The notes under the pieces were generated by a model. That model did no database searches. It saw nothing but the letters and a program-made list of their open reading frames with translations, and was not told where the DNA came from. This document shows positions 43,664 through 53,502 of a DNA stretch of 59,175 nt, piece after piece (positions within the stretch are counted from its first letter, which is position 1; every line of letters starts with the position of its first letter). The stretch lies in assembly GCA_001899585.1 (NCBI GenBank), contig MKWE01000052.1, positions 140,179 to 199,353 on the forward strand, written 5' to 3'. The position numbers and the translations under genes were made by a program. The DNA comes from Rhodospirillales bacterium 70-18. GTDB taxonomy: Bacteria; Pseudomonadota; Alphaproteobacteria; Acetobacterales; Acetobacteraceae.

Positions 43664-44383
43664 CTATTGCTGCAGCTTTTCGGTGCTGGTGTCGGCGAAG
43701 TCGACCATCGTGCCGAGCACCTGCAGGTAGGCCACCAGCGCGTCCAGCTCGGTCACCACGCGGCCGTCGCCGGAGGCCTGCACCGCCTTGGGGTAGCGCT
43801 TGGCCAGTTCGGCCGGGTCGGCCTGCGGGTTGGCCTGCGCCTCGGCATCGGCGCGGGCGTTGGCGATCTGCTCGTCGGTGTAGGGCACGCCGACGCGGCG
43901 CAGATCGCGCATGCGCATGGCCACCGTGTCGAGATCGGCGGGGGTTTCGGCGAGGAAGGCGTAGGTGGGCATCAGGCTTTCCGGCACCAGGGCGCGCGGA
44001 TTGATGAGGTGGGCGTATTGCCAGTCGTTGGAATACTTGCCGCCGACGCGGGCGAGGTCTGGCCCGGTGCGCTTGCTGCCCCACTGGAACGGGTGGTCAT
44101 ACATGCTCTCGGCGGCCAGGCTGTAGTGGCCGTAGCGTTCCACCTCGTCCTTCAGCGCGCGGATCTGCTGGCTGTGGCAGAGGTAGCAGCCCTCGCGGAC
44201 GTAGATGTCGCGGCCGAGCTCTTCCAGCGGGCTGTAGGGGCGCACGCCCTTGACGTGCTCCACGGTGGTTTCGATGGTGAACAGCGGCACGATCTCGACG
44301 ATTCCGCCGACCGAGATGGTGATGAGGGTCATCACCAGCAGCAGGATCGCGTTGCGCTCGATCCATTCCTGACGGATGAACAT
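43664..44383 (-). CDS. ccoO: cbb3 cytochrome oxidase subunit II CcoO (monoheme)
   Basis: A 239-residue subunit with a membrane helix ([21 protein letters not shown]) and one c heme, CYLCH at 66-70 ([12 protein letters not shown]). The Met ligand is probable in [25 protein letters not shown] precedes the ATG at 44383, which lies 4 bases from the ccoN stop. Confidence 0.96.
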   Translation of the reverse strand: MFIRQEWIERNAILLLVMTLITISVGGIVEIVPLFTIETTVEHVKGVRPYSPLEELGRDIYVREGCYLCHSQQIRALKDEVERYGHYSLAAESMYDHPFQWGSKRTGPDLARVGGKYSNDWQYAHLINPRALVPESLMPTYAFLAETPADLDTVAMRMRDLRRVGVPYTDEQIANARADAEAQANPQADPAELAKRYPKAVQASGDGRVVTELDALVAYLQVLGTMVDFADTSTEKLQQ

Positions 44384-44387
44384 GTCG

Positions 44388-45884
44388 TTACTCTCCCGCC
44401 ACGGCCAGGCCGGCCGGCAGCGCCGCACCGTCGTCGCGCGCGGCCTTGGTGTCGGTGGAAGGCGAGCGCACCGTCATGACCAGGTTGAACACCATGATCA
44501 GCGCCCCGGTGAGGAACATCACGCCGCCCAGCATGCGGATGACGTAGTAGGGATGCATGGCGCTGACCGACTCCACGAAGGAATATTGCAGGAAGCCGAA
44601 CTGGTCGTAGGCGCGCCACATGAGGCCCTGCATGATGCCGGCGACCCACATCGCGGTGATGTAGAAGACGATGCCGAGCGTGGCGATCCAGTAGTGCCAG
44701 GCCACCAGCTTGGTGGAATACAGCCCCGAACGGTTCCACAGCAGCGGCACCATGTAGTAGATCGCGCCGAAGCTGATGAAGGCGACCCAGCCGAGGGCGC
44801 CGGAGTGGACGTGGCCGATGGTCCAGTCGGTGTAGTGGCTGAGCGCGTTGACGTCGCGGATAGACATCATCGGGCCCTCGAAGGTGGACATGCCGTAGAA
44901 GCCGACGGCGGTGACCGAGAAGCGCAGGGCCGGGTCGGTGCGCAGCTTGTCCCAGGCGCCGGACAGGGTCATCAGGCCGTTGATCATGCCGCCCCAGCTG
45001 GGCATCCACAGGATCACCGAGAACACCATGCCGAGCGTCTGCGTCCAGTCGGGCAGCGAGGTGTAGTGCAGGTGGTGCGGGCCGGCCCAGATGTAGGTGA
45101 AGCTGAGCGCCCAGAAATGCACCACCGAGAGGCGGTAGGAATAGACTGGGCGGTTGGCCTGCTTGGGGATGAAGTAGTACATCATGCCCAGGAAGCCCGC
45201 GGTGAGGAAGAAGCCGACCGCGTTGTGGCCATACCACCACTGGATCAGCGCGTTCTGCACGCCGGAATAGACCGAGTAGCTCTTGGCCATGTAGATCGAA
45301 ACCGGCACCGCCATGTTGTTGACGATGTGCAGCACGGCGATGGTCAGGATGAAGGCCAGGTAGAACCAGTTGGCGACGTAGATGTGCGATTCCTCGCGCT
45401 TCAGCAGCGTGCCGAGGAAGATGGCGGCGTAGGCCACCCAGACGAGGGTGAGGAACACGTCCAGGTGCCATTCCGGCTCGGCGTATTCCTGGCTCTGGCT
45501 GAAGCCCATCACGTAGCTGAGGGCGGCCATGACGATGAAGAACTGGTAGCCCCAGAACACGAAGTCGGCCAGCGCCTCGCCGCCCCACAGCCGCGCGCGG
45601 CAGGTGCGCTGGACCACGTAGAACGAGGTGCCGAACAGCGCCGAGCCGCCGAAGGCGAAGATCGCCGCCGAGGTGTGCACAGGGCGCAGGCGGCCGAAAT
45701 TGGTGAAGGAATAGCCGAGGTTCAGGGCGGGCCAGGACAGTTCGGCGGCCAGGTAGACGCCGACCAGGAAGGCCACCACGCCCCAGAACATCGCGGCGAT
45801 GGTGAACTTGCGCACCACCGCCATGTTGTAGTCGACCGGCGCGCGGACTGCCATGGCGCCGGGATGCAGCGCCGCGTCAGACAT
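44388..45884 (-). CDS. ccoN: cbb3 cytochrome oxidase subunit I CcoN
   Basis: A 498-residue heme-copper oxidase catalytic subunit with about 12 helices. Heme b/CuB ligand regions are visible: [32 protein letters not shown] and the C-family HVHSGALGW. It is the high-affinity terminal oxidase reducing O2 to water and pumping protons. ATG at 45884 overlaps the upstream small membrane gene by 8 bases. Confidence 0.97.
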   Translation of the reverse strand: MSDAALHPGAMAVRAPVDYNMAVVRKFTIAAMFWGVVAFLVGVYLAAELSWPALNLGYSFTNFGRLRPVHTSAAIFAFGGSALFGTSFYVVQRTCRARLWGGEALADFVFWGYQFFIVMAALSYVMGFSQSQEYAEPEWHLDVFLTLVWVAYAAIFLGTLLKREESHIYVANWFYLAFILTIAVLHIVNNMAVPVSIYMAKSYSVYSGVQNALIQWWYGHNAVGFFLTAGFLGMMYYFIPKQANRPVYSYRLSVVHFWALSFTYIWAGPHHLHYTSLPDWTQTLGMVFSVILWMPSWGGMINGLMTLSGAWDKLRTDPALRFSVTAVGFYGMSTFEGPMMSIRDVNALSHYTDWTIGHVHSGALGWVAFISFGAIYYMVPLLWNRSGLYSTKLVAWHYWIATLGIVFYITAMWVAGIMQGLMWRAYDQFGFLQYSFVESVSAMHPYYVIRMLGGVMFLTGALIMVFNLVMTVRSPSTDTKAARDDGAALPAGLAVAGE

Positions 45885-46113
45885 GGGCGCCGGCCTCCCC
45901 TGCCCGCTCGGCGGCGGCATGCACGCGCACGGCCTCCCGCCGGTCGAAATGGCGGCGGATCAGGCCCAGTTCGAACAGCGCCGCGAAGCCGGCCAGCGAC
46001 AGGCCGAAGAGATACATCTCGTCGTCCAGCGCGCCGGATGCCAGGACCAGCCCTATCAATCCCAGGACCGCCACCAGCAACCCGACGACCAGGTCACCCA
46101 CCTCGATGTCCAT
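45877..46113 (-). CDS. small membrane protein preceding ccoN
   Basis: A 78-residue protein: [20 protein letters not shown] and [26 protein letters not shown] form two hydrophobic segments followed by a basic, amphipathic tail ([19 protein letters not shown]). It overlaps the ccoN start by 8 bases and is the first gene after the FNR box, so it is probably cotranscribed with and required alongside the oxidase. No named family recognised. Confidence 0.7.
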   Translation of the reverse strand: MDIEVGDLVVGLLVAVLGLIGLVLASGALDDEMYLFGLSLAGFAALFELGLIRRHFDRREAVRVHAAAERAGEAGAHV

Positions 46114-46190
46114 ATTCGCACCCCGCTCGCGCTCGACTCCGCCCGGTTTGGCGGCCCGGAACGTTGTGCCTGTGAGTCGGGCGGCCAACA

Positions 46191-46204
46191 TTGATTCAAA
46201 TCAA
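46191..46204. promoter_or_regulatory. FNR/FixK-type box for the cbb3 cluster
   Basis: TTGATTCAAATCAA is a perfect TTGAT-N4-ATCAA anaerobox. It lies 78 bases before the small membrane gene that opens the cco cluster and also just upstream of the divergent TauE-like gene. Centred at -41.5 it would place the cluster transcription start near 46156. Low-oxygen induction of ccoNOQP by FNR/FixK is well established. Confidence 0.85.
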
Positions 46205-46272
46205 TGTCGCGGAAAGGTGGCCCTGCTGGGGTGCGGCATGAGCGCGCGACGGGCTTGCACGAGGTATGGGCG

Positions 46273-47046
46273 ATGAGCGCGCATCTGGCGCTGCTGGCCG
46301 GGTTGTGCAGCCCGGCGGGGCCGGTGGCGGGGGCGGCGCTGCTGTCAGGCCTGCTGCTGGCCGGGCTTGTCGGCAGCGTGGTGCATTGCGGGCCGATGTG
46401 CGGGCCGTTCGTGCTGGGCCAGGTGGCCGACCGCATGGCCCGCCTGCCGGCGGCCCGGATGTGCGAGATGTCGCGCCTCGGCGGCGCCATGCTGCTGCCG
46501 TACCATATAGGGCGGCTTACGACGTATGCGGCGCTCGGGGCGCTGGCGGGAACACTGGGGGCTGGCGGGCTGCCCGCCAGGGCCGCCGGGGTGGTGTTGC
46601 TGCTGGCCGCATTGCTGTTCCTGGCGCATGCGCTGCGGCTGCTTTCACCCGGGCTGCGCCGCAGCCTGCCGGCGCTGGATGCCGCGCCGCCGGCCTGGAC
46701 CTGGCTGGTCGGCCGGATGGCGGCGTGGGTGGGTCGGGCCCGGTGGGACCGCACGCATTGGGCCAGCGGGTTGCTGCTGGGACTGGTGCTAGGGTTCCTG
46801 CCCTGCGGGATGCTGTATGGGGCGCTGGCCGCGGCGGCCTCCACCGGGTCGCCGGCCGGCGGCGGCCTGGCGATGCTGGTGTTCGGGCTGGGGACGGTGC
46901 CGGGGCTGGTGGCGGTCGGGCTGGCCGGCCATGCCGCCGGGCGGCTGTGGGGCGCCGGCGTCGCCCGGGTGGCGCCAGTGGTGATGCTGCTGAACGCCGC
47001 CGTGCTGGCCGCAATGGCATGGCAGCGCCTGGCGGGCACCGCCTGA
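46273..47046 (+). CDS. TauE/UreH-like membrane protein of the cbb3 region
   Basis: A 257-residue inner-membrane protein with about six helices and the motif SVVHCGPMCGP, which is also seen in cco-adjacent sulfite exporter/UreH-2 family proteins thought to handle copper or thiols. Further helices include YHIGRLTTYAALGALAGTLG and LGFLPCGMLYGALAAAAS. An upstream ATG at 46204 overlaps the FNR box and is unlikely as the start. Divergent from the cco cluster. Confidence 0.75.
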   Translation: MSAHLALLAGLCSPAGPVAGAALLSGLLLAGLVGSVVHCGPMCGPFVLGQVADRMARLPAARMCEMSRLGGAMLLPYHIGRLTTYAALGALAGTLGAGGLPARAAGVVLLLAALLFLAHALRLLSPGLRRSLPALDAAPPAWTWLVGRMAAWVGRARWDRTHWASGLLLGLVLGFLPCGMLYGALAAAASTGSPAGGGLAMLVFGLGTVPGLVAVGLAGHAAGRLWGAGVARVAPVVMLLNAAVLAAMAWQRLAGTA

Positions 47047-47128
47047 CACCCTCGCCGGCGGGCGCCGCCTGAAACATTCTATTGCCGAGTCCTTCCGATA
47101 GACGCTGGCAGCCCCGCGCGGGTTGGTC

Positions 47129-47141
47129 TAGCGTAACGCTA
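47129..47141. promoter_or_regulatory. palindrome upstream of the peptide ABC operon
   Basis: TAGCGTAACGCTA is a perfect 6-1-6 inverted repeat (within GTCTAGCGTAACGCTAAC), about 60 bases before the binding-protein start. Candidate operator for an unknown regulator. Confidence 0.35.
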
Positions 47142-47199
47142 ACATCGCGCCGCCACCCTGGTGGACAAGGCGCGGCGAACACGAGGGAAGGAAGACATC

Positions 47200-49239
47200 A
47201 TGTCCACCCGCAGGCGGTTCATGGCCGCGGCCTCCGCGATGGCGGCGGTTTCGGCGTCCTCGGCCCGGGCGCTTGCCCAGGCTGTGAACAACACCAGCCA
47301 GTTCAGCGCCTCCGGCCTGGTCGGCACCCTGCAGGGGCCGACGCAATCGGCCGCCATCCCCAAGACCTTCCAGGAGGCGCCACAACTGGCCGCCCTGGTC
47401 AAGGCCGGCAAGCTGCCGCCGGTGGAGCAGCGCCTGCCCTCCGAGCCGATGGTGCTGCAACCGCTGGAGAGCGTCGGCAGATACGGCGGCACCTGGCGGC
47501 GCGCCTTCATCGGCCCGTCCGACGGCGAGAACGGCAACCGCATCATGGCCTCGGACAAGCTGCTGTTCTGGGACTACACCGGCAGCAAGATCGTCCCCTG
47601 CGTCGCCAAGGCCTACGAGCTCAGCAAGGACGGCAAGACCACCACGCTGTTCCTGCGCAAGGGCATGAAATGGGGCGACGGCTCGCCCTTCACCGCCGAT
47701 GATTTCGTGTTCTGGTACGAGGACATGTACCTCAACAAGGACATCGTGCCCTCGCCGATCGCCGAGATGAGCGCCGGCGGCAAGCAGGGTCGCCTGGTCA
47801 AGATCGACGAGACCACGGTGCAGTTCCAGTTCGACAATCCGTATTTCTTGTTTCCCTCCATGCTGGCCGGCGACACGCTGATCGGCGGCGGCCAGTCGGT
47901 CCGCCAGTCCGGCGGCAACAGCTACGGCGCCTATGCGCCCGCGCACTACCTCAAGCAGTTCATGCCGAAATACTCGTCCGAAGCGGCGGTGAACAAGCTC
48001 GCCAAGGATGCCGGCTACGCCACCTGGGTGCGCATGCTGCACGTCAAGAAAGACTGGCAGCTCAACCCCGAACTGCCCACCCTCGGCCCGTGGCGGACGG
48101 TGAAGCCGATCAACACGCCTACCTGGGCGATGGAGCGCAACCCGTACTATTACACGGTCGATACGGCGGGCAACCAGCTCCCCTATATCGACAACGTGGT
48201 GATGACCCTGGCCGAGGATATCGAGGTCATCAACCTGCGCGCCATGGCCGGCGAATACGACCTGCAGGAGCGCCATATCGACCTGTCCAAGCTGCCGGTC
48301 ATCCTGGAGAACCGCGACCGCGGCAAATACGACGTGCATCTGGACCTCGCCTATAACGGCGCCGACACCGCGCTGCACATCAACATGGGCCACACCGCCG
48401 ACCCGCTGGTGGGCAAGCTGCTGCGCACCGCCGATTTCCGCCGCGCGCTGGCCCTGGGCATCGACCGCGACCAGATGAACGAGACCTTCTGGCTCGGCCT
48501 CGGCACCCCCGGCTCCACCGCGCCCGCCGAGGCGATGCCGGAGAGCCCCGGCCCGGAATGGCGCAAGAAATGGTCGGTGCTGGACATCAAGCAGGCCAAC
48601 GCCATGCTCGACAGCCTGGGCCTGACCAAGAAGGACGGCGACGGCTACCGCCTGCGCCCCGACAACGGCCAGCGCCTGGTGATCCAGTTGCTCGCCATCA
48701 AGGCGTTCATGGACTGGCCGAAGCACGCCGAGATGATCGCCCAGCACTGGCGCAAGATCGGCATCTACGGCGACGTGAAGGAGGCCGAGCGCGGCCTGGC
48801 GTTCCAGAAGATCGCCGCCGGCGAGCACCACATGCTGGTCTGGACCAATGGCGGCACCGAGCTGCTCTACCTCTACCCGAGCTGGGCGCTGCCGGTGGAC
48901 GTGTCGCAGGGCGCCTATGGCCTGGACTACGCCAAGTGGTACGCCTCCAACGGCGCGCTGGGCAAGAAGCCGGAGGACCCGCTGCTGCTGGAGGCGCTGG
49001 AGAAGCTGCGCGCGGCGGCCGGCATGCAGGAGGCCGAGCGCAACAAGAACGCCCAGGAGATCTGGAAGATCATGGTGGACCAGCAGTTCCACATCGGCAC
49101 CGTCGGCCAGTCGCCGGCGCTGATGGGGGTGCGGCTGGCCAGCCGCCGGCTGGCCAACATCCCCGGCCGCGCCTGCATCGCCCAGCACTGCCGCACCCCC
49201 GGCAGTTCGCATCCCGAAACCTGGTTCTACAAGTCCTGA
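47200..49239 (+). CDS. ABC transporter substrate-binding protein, peptide/opine family (SBP 5)
   Basis: A 679-residue periplasmic binding protein of family 5 (DppA/OppA type), at the long end of the family. The N-terminus MSTRRRFMAAASAMAAVSAS has a twin-arginine RRRFMA motif and signal peptide. Family core includes LFLRKGMKWGDGSPFTADDFVFWYEDM, and later the long lobe with KQAN...QRLVIQLLAIKAF. GGGAAGGAAGACATC precedes the ATG. Opens a complete importer operon; substrate peptide, opine or glycoside unknown. Confidence 0.92.
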   Translation: MSTRRRFMAAASAMAAVSASSARALAQAVNNTSQFSASGLVGTLQGPTQSAAIPKTFQEAPQLAALVKAGKLPPVEQRLPSEPMVLQPLESVGRYGGTWRRAFIGPSDGENGNRIMASDKLLFWDYTGSKIVPCVAKAYELSKDGKTTTLFLRKGMKWGDGSPFTADDFVFWYEDMYLNKDIVPSPIAEMSAGGKQGRLVKIDETTVQFQFDNPYFLFPSMLAGDTLIGGGQSVRQSGGNSYGAYAPAHYLKQFMPKYSSEAAVNKLAKDAGYATWVRMLHVKKDWQLNPELPTLGPWRTVKPINTPTWAMERNPYYYTVDTAGNQLPYIDNVVMTLAEDIEVINLRAMAGEYDLQERHIDLSKLPVILENRDRGKYDVHLDLAYNGADTALHINMGHTADPLVGKLLRTADFRRALALGIDRDQMNETFWLGLGTPGSTAPAEAMPESPGPEWRKKWSVLDIKQANAMLDSLGLTKKDGDGYRLRPDNGQRLVIQLLAIKAFMDWPKHAEMIAQHWRKIGIYGDVKEAERGLAFQKIAAGEHHMLVWTNGGTELLYLYPSWALPVDVSQGAYGLDYAKWYASNGALGKKPEDPLLLEALEKLRAAAGMQEAERNKNAQEIWKIMVDQQFHIGTVGQSPALMGVRLASRRLANIPGRACIAQHCRTPGSSHPETWFYKS

Positions 49240-49269
49240 ACTGGGGAATGTGATGAGGGTGGGCCACCG

Positions 49270-50259
49270 ATGATCGCATTCGTCGTCCGGCGGTTCCTGC
49301 TGGGGCTGTTCACGGTATGGCTGATTTCGGTGGCCTCCTTCACCATCATCCAGCTGCCGCCAGGTGATTTCGTCGATGCCTATATCGCGCAGCTGGCCGC
49401 CTCCGGCTCGCCGGTCTCGGCGACCGAGGCGGACATGCTGCGCAAGCTCTACGGCCTCGGTCAGCCGATGTATGTGCAGTACGGCAAATGGATCAGCCGT
49501 GTGGTCACCGGCGATTTCGGCGAATCGATGGAATGGCGCCGCCCGGTGACCGAGGTGATCGGTGACCGCATCTGGCTCACCTTGCTGCTGTCCTTCGCCG
49601 CCCTGCTCATCACCTGGGGGCTGGCGCTGCCGATCGGCATCTATTCGGCGGTGCGGCAATATTCCTTCGGCGACTACGCCTTCACCCTGCTCGGCTTCGT
49701 CGGCATCGCCGTGCCGAATTTCCTGCTGGCGCTGATCATCATGTATTTCTCGTTCAAGCTGTTCGGCGCCAATGTCGGCGGCCTGTTCTCCAGCGAGATG
49801 ACCATCCAGCCCTGGAGCTGGGCCAAGGCATGGGACCTCGCCAAGCATTTGCCGCTGCCGGCGGTGATCCTCGCCCTTGCCGGCACCGCCCAGCTCATCC
49901 GCATCATGCGCGCCAACCTGCTGGACGAGCTGCGCAAGCCCTACGTGGTGACCGCCCGCGCCAAGGGGCTGTCGGAAACCCGGGTGATCCTGAAATACCC
50001 GGTGCGCGCCGCCCTCAACCCGTTCGCCAGCAACATCGCCTATCTGTTCCCGTTCCTGGTCTCGGGCAGCGTCATCATTTCCATCGTGCTCGGCCTGCCC
50101 ACCGTCGGGCCGCTGCTGGTCAAGGCGCTGGTCGCGCAGGACATGTTCCTGGCCGGCACCATCGTGCTGCTGCTGGGCGTGATGACCGTGGTCGGCACCT
50201 TCATCTCCGACCTGGTGCTGATGTGGGTGGACCCGCGCATCCGCCATCAGATGGACTGA
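49270..50259 (+). CDS. ABC transporter permease (DppB/OppB type)
   Basis: A 329-residue inner-membrane permease with six helices. N-terminal MIAFVVRRFLLGLFTVWLIS and the EAA-loop DELRKPYVVTARAKGLSETRVILKYPVRAALNP are typical of DppB. Thirty bases after the binding protein. Confidence 0.93.
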   Translation: MIAFVVRRFLLGLFTVWLISVASFTIIQLPPGDFVDAYIAQLAASGSPVSATEADMLRKLYGLGQPMYVQYGKWISRVVTGDFGESMEWRRPVTEVIGDRIWLTLLLSFAALLITWGLALPIGIYSAVRQYSFGDYAFTLLGFVGIAVPNFLLALIIMYFSFKLFGANVGGLFSSEMTIQPWSWAKAWDLAKHLPLPAVILALAGTAQLIRIMRANLLDELRKPYVVTARAKGLSETRVILKYPVRAALNPFASNIAYLFPFLVSGSVIISIVLGLPTVGPLLVKALVAQDMFLAGTIVLLLGVMTVVGTFISDLVLMWVDPRIRHQMD

Positions 50260-50262
50260 CGC

Positions 50263-51363
50263 ATGGCCGCACCGTCCGATTCCGAACGCTATGCGGTTGC
50301 CACGCAATGGCAGCTTACCTGGTGGCGCTTCCGCCGGCACAAGCTGGCGATGGTCAGCCTGGTGGTGGTGGTGCTGTTCTACCTGCTGGCGGTGAGTGCC
50401 GACTTCCTGGCCACCAGCGATCCGCATGAGACGGACGCCCGCACCAGCTACATCGCGCCGCAGCCGATCCATCTGTTCGACGACGGCGCCTTCCGCCCCT
50501 ACACCTACGGGCTGAAGGGCGTGCGCGATGTGAAGACCTTCAAGCTGATCTACACGCTGGACACCAGCCGCAAGGTCTACGTGGAATTCTTCGCCCGCGG
50601 CTACCGCTACTCGTTCCTCGGCATCGAGACCGACCTGCATCTGCTCGGCCTAAAGGATGCGGGCAAGGGCGACGGCATCCACCTGCTGGGCACCGACCTG
50701 CTGGGGCGCGACCTGTGGTCCCGCCTGATGGTGGCCACCCGCGTCTCTTTGACCATCGGCCTGGTGGGCGTGTCGATCAGCCTGTTTCTCGGCGTGCTGC
50801 TGGGCGGCGTCTCGGCCATCTATGGCGGCTGGGTGGACACGGTGATCCAGCGCGGCATCGAGGTGGTGCGCTCCATGCCCACCATTCCGCTCTGGCTGGG
50901 CCTCGCCGCCGCCCTGCCGAACGACTGGAGCGTGACGCAGATCTATTTCGCCATCACCATCATCATCTCGCTGCTCGCCTGGACCGACCTCGCCCGCGTG
51001 GTGCGCGGCAAGTTCCTGAGCCTGCGCGAGGAGGAGTTCGTGATGGCCGCCGAACTGGCCGGCGCGGGGCAGACCCGCATCATCTTCCATCACATGCTGC
51101 CGAGCTTCGCCAGCCACATCATCGCCGCCGTCAGCCTCGCCCTGCCGGCGATGATCATCAGCGAGACGTCGCTGAGCTTCCTCGGCCTCGGCCTGCGGCC
51201 GCCGGCGATCAGCTGGGGCATCCTGTTGCAGGATGCCCAGAACATCCAGACGCTGGCGCTGGCCCCCTGGCTGCTGTTCTCCGCCGTGCCGGTGATCCTG
51301 GTGATCCTGGCGTTCAACTTCCTGGGTGACGGCCTGCGCGACGCGGCGGACCCTTATGGCTGA
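50263..51363 (+). CDS. ABC transporter permease (DppC/OppC type)
   Basis: A 366-residue permease. The N-terminal helix is followed by the periplasmic segment, then GTDLLGRDLWSRLMVATRVSLTIGLVG and the EAA motif EEFVMAAELAGAGQTRIIFHHMLPSFASHI. Three bases from the preceding gene; its stop overlaps the start of the next by 8 bases. Confidence 0.93.
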   Translation: MAAPSDSERYAVATQWQLTWWRFRRHKLAMVSLVVVVLFYLLAVSADFLATSDPHETDARTSYIAPQPIHLFDDGAFRPYTYGLKGVRDVKTFKLIYTLDTSRKVYVEFFARGYRYSFLGIETDLHLLGLKDAGKGDGIHLLGTDLLGRDLWSRLMVATRVSLTIGLVGVSISLFLGVLLGGVSAIYGGWVDTVIQRGIEVVRSMPTIPLWLGLAAALPNDWSVTQIYFAITIIISLLAWTDLARVVRGKFLSLREEEFVMAAELAGAGQTRIIFHHMLPSFASHIIAAVSLALPAMIISETSLSFLGLGLRPPAISWGILLQDAQNIQTLALAPWLLFSAVPVILVILAFNFLGDGLRDAADPYG

Positions 51364-52375
51364 CCCGATCCTGTCCGTCCGCGACCTGCATACCCAGTTC
51401 CATGGCCGCGAGGGCATCGTGCGCGCCGTGGATGGCGTCGATTTCGACGTGTTCGAGGGCCGCACCCTCGGCGTGGTTGGCGAGAGCGGCTGCGGCAAGA
51501 GCGTCACCGCCCGCTCCATCCTGGGCATCGTCGACCGCCCCGGCCGGGTGATGGGCGGGCAGATCCTGCTGCGCCCGCAAGGCGGCGGCCCGCCGGTCGA
51601 CCTCGCGACCCTGCCGCAGGCGGCGATGCGCCGCATCCGCGGGCCGGAGATCGCACTGGTCTTCCAGGAGCCGATGGCCAGCTTCAGCCAGCATTACACC
51701 ATCGGCAACCAGATCACCGAGGCGATCCTGCTGCACATGGGCCTGGGCAAGCGCGCCGCCCGCGCCCGCGCGATCGAACTGCTCGACATGGTCGGTGTGC
51801 CGCAGCCCGACCGCCGCATCGACGAATACCCGTTCCAGCTCTCCGGCGGCCTGCGCCAGCGGGTGATGATCGCCATGGCCCTGGCCTGCGACCCGCGGGT
51901 GCTGATCGCCGACGAACCCACCACGGCGCTCGATGTCACCACCCAGGCGCAAATCCTGGACCTGCTGCGCGACCTGCAGCAGAAGCGCGGCCTGGCGATC
52001 ATCCTGATCACCCACGACATGGGAGTGATCGCCGAAATGGCGCACGACGTGGCGGTGATGTATCTCGGCCGCGCGGTGGAGACCGGGCCGGTGCAGGACA
52101 TCTTCAACCGCCCGCGCCACCCCTACACCCGTGCCCTGCTGCGCTCCATCCCCACCGTGATGGCCCGCCCGCGCACCCGCCTGCCGACCATCGAGGGCTC
52201 CATCCCCCACCCGTTCGACCGCCCGCGCGGCTGCGCCTACCATCCCAGATGCAGCGAGAAGCTCGGCGCCGTCTGCGAGACCCACGAACCGCCGCCGATC
52301 GACACCGAACACCGGCAGGTGCGCTGCTTCCTGCACGGCGGCATCCCAGGGGCCCCGCCGGGGACGCAGCCATGA
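51356..52375 (+). CDS. ABC transporter ATP-binding protein (DppD/OppD type)
   Basis: A 339-residue ATPase. Walker [14 protein letters not shown]-loop VFQEPMASF, signature [15 protein letters not shown], Walker [12 protein letters not shown], switch [21 protein letters not shown], and the C-terminal oligopeptide-type Cys motif [10 protein letters not shown] near 296. The ATG at 51356 overlaps the permease stop. Confidence 0.94.
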   Translation: MADPILSVRDLHTQFHGREGIVRAVDGVDFDVFEGRTLGVVGESGCGKSVTARSILGIVDRPGRVMGGQILLRPQGGGPPVDLATLPQAAMRRIRGPEIALVFQEPMASFSQHYTIGNQITEAILLHMGLGKRAARARAIELLDMVGVPQPDRRIDEYPFQLSGGLRQRVMIAMALACDPRVLIADEPTTALDVTTQAQILDLLRDLQQKRGLAIILITHDMGVIAEMAHDVAVMYLGRAVETGPVQDIFNRPRHPYTRALLRSIPTVMARPRTRLPTIEGSIPHPFDRPRGCAYHPRCSEKLGAVCETHEPPPIDTEHRQVRCFLHGGIPGAPPGTQP

Positions 52376-53382
52376 GCGGCTCCGACATCATCCTGGACGT
52401 GCGCGGCCTGAAGAAGCATTTCCCCATCCGCCGCGGCCTGCTGCGCCGGCTGTCGGGCCAGGTGCGCGCGGTGGACGGCGTCAGCTTCTCCATCCGCCGC
52501 GGCGAGACGCTGGCGCTGGTGGGCGAGAGCGGCTGCGGCAAAACCACGGCCGCGCGCTGCATCCTGCGGGCCATCCCGCCCAGCGCCGGCGCGGTCAACT
52601 TTACTATCGACGGCCGCACCGTCGATCTCGCCACCCTGCCCCGCCGCCAGTTGCGCCCACTGCGCCGGCACATGCAGATGGTGTTCCAGGACCCGTATTC
52701 CTCGCTCAATCCGCGCATGGTGGTGGGCGACATCATCGGCGAGCCGCTGCTGATCAACGGCATGGCCAACCGCGCGGAGCGCCGCGCCCGGGTCACTCAG
52801 TTGATGGAGCTGGTGCAGCTGCCATCGGCCTATTTCAACCGCTTTCCGCACGCCTTCTCCGGCGGCCAGCGCCAGCGCATCGGCATCGCCCGCGCGCTCG
52901 CCCTCAACCCCGGCCTGATCGTGGCCGACGAGCCGGTTTCCGCGCTGGATGTCTCCGTCCAGGCGCAGATCCTCAACCTGATGCTGGACCTGCAGGACCG
53001 GCTCGGCCTCACCTACCTGTTCGTCGCGCACGACCTCAGCGTGGTGAAGCATGTCAGCGACCGGGTGGCGGTGATGTATGTCGGCCGCATCGTCGAGCTG
53101 GCGGAAACCGAAACGCTCTACCGGCGCCCGCTGCATCCCTATACCGAGGCGCTGCTGTCGGCGGCGCCCACCCCGGTCCCCGGCGCGATCAGCAGCCGCA
53201 TCGTGCTGGAGCGCGAGATCGCCGACCCCGCCAACCCGCCGCCCGGCTGCCCGTTCCACCCGCGCTGCCGCTACGCCACCGACATGTGCCGCAGCGAAGT
53301 GCCGCAGTTGCAGGAGGTGGAGCCGGGGCGGTGGGTGAGTTGCCACCGGGCGGGGGAGTTGGGGTTGGCGGGGGTAGGGTAG
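52372..53382 (+). CDS. ABC transporter ATP-binding protein (DppF/OppF type)
   Basis: A 336-residue ATPase partner. Walker [14 protein letters not shown], signature [16 protein letters not shown], Walker [14 protein letters not shown], switch [22 protein letters not shown], and the oligopeptide C-terminal motif [11 protein letters not shown]. The start overlaps DppD (ATGA). The stop is inside the AT-rich convergent-end repeat. Confidence 0.94.
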   Translation: MSGSDIILDVRGLKKHFPIRRGLLRRLSGQVRAVDGVSFSIRRGETLALVGESGCGKTTAARCILRAIPPSAGAVNFTIDGRTVDLATLPRRQLRPLRRHMQMVFQDPYSSLNPRMVVGDIIGEPLLINGMANRAERRARVTQLMELVQLPSAYFNRFPHAFSGGQRQRIGIARALALNPGLIVADEPVSALDVSVQAQILNLMLDLQDRLGLTYLFVAHDLSVVKHVSDRVAVMYVGRIVELAETETLYRRPLHPYTEALLSAAPTPVPGAISSRIVLEREIADPANPPPGCPFHPRCRYATDMCRSEVPQLQEVEPGRWVSCHRAGELGLAGVG

Positions 53383-53385
53383 GAA

Positions 53386-53500
53386 GCGGTTCTTTTTTGG
53401 AAAAAAGAACCAAAAAACTTTTATTCACTGGAGTTCTTCCGCCCGAGCCGGGTCTCCAGCGAACAAAGTTTTTTTGCTTCTTTTTGTTCGCAAAAAGAAG
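53386..53500. repeat. AT-rich triple-stem intergenic repeat, copy 3
   Basis: Stem 1 is a perfect 11-bp GGTTCTTTTTT hairpin (53388-53411). Stem 2 pairs AAAAAACTTTTATTCACTGGAG (about 53412-53433) with CTCCAGCGAACAAAGTTTTTT (about 53455-53475); its upper part differs from copy 1 but still pairs. Stem 3 (53477-53500) is a 10-bp hairpin closed by a TTCG loop instead of TTCA. It lies between the end of the dppF-type gene and the convergent glycosyltransferase, 2 bases from the latter's stop. Confidence 0.8.
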
Positions 53501-53502
53501 CC

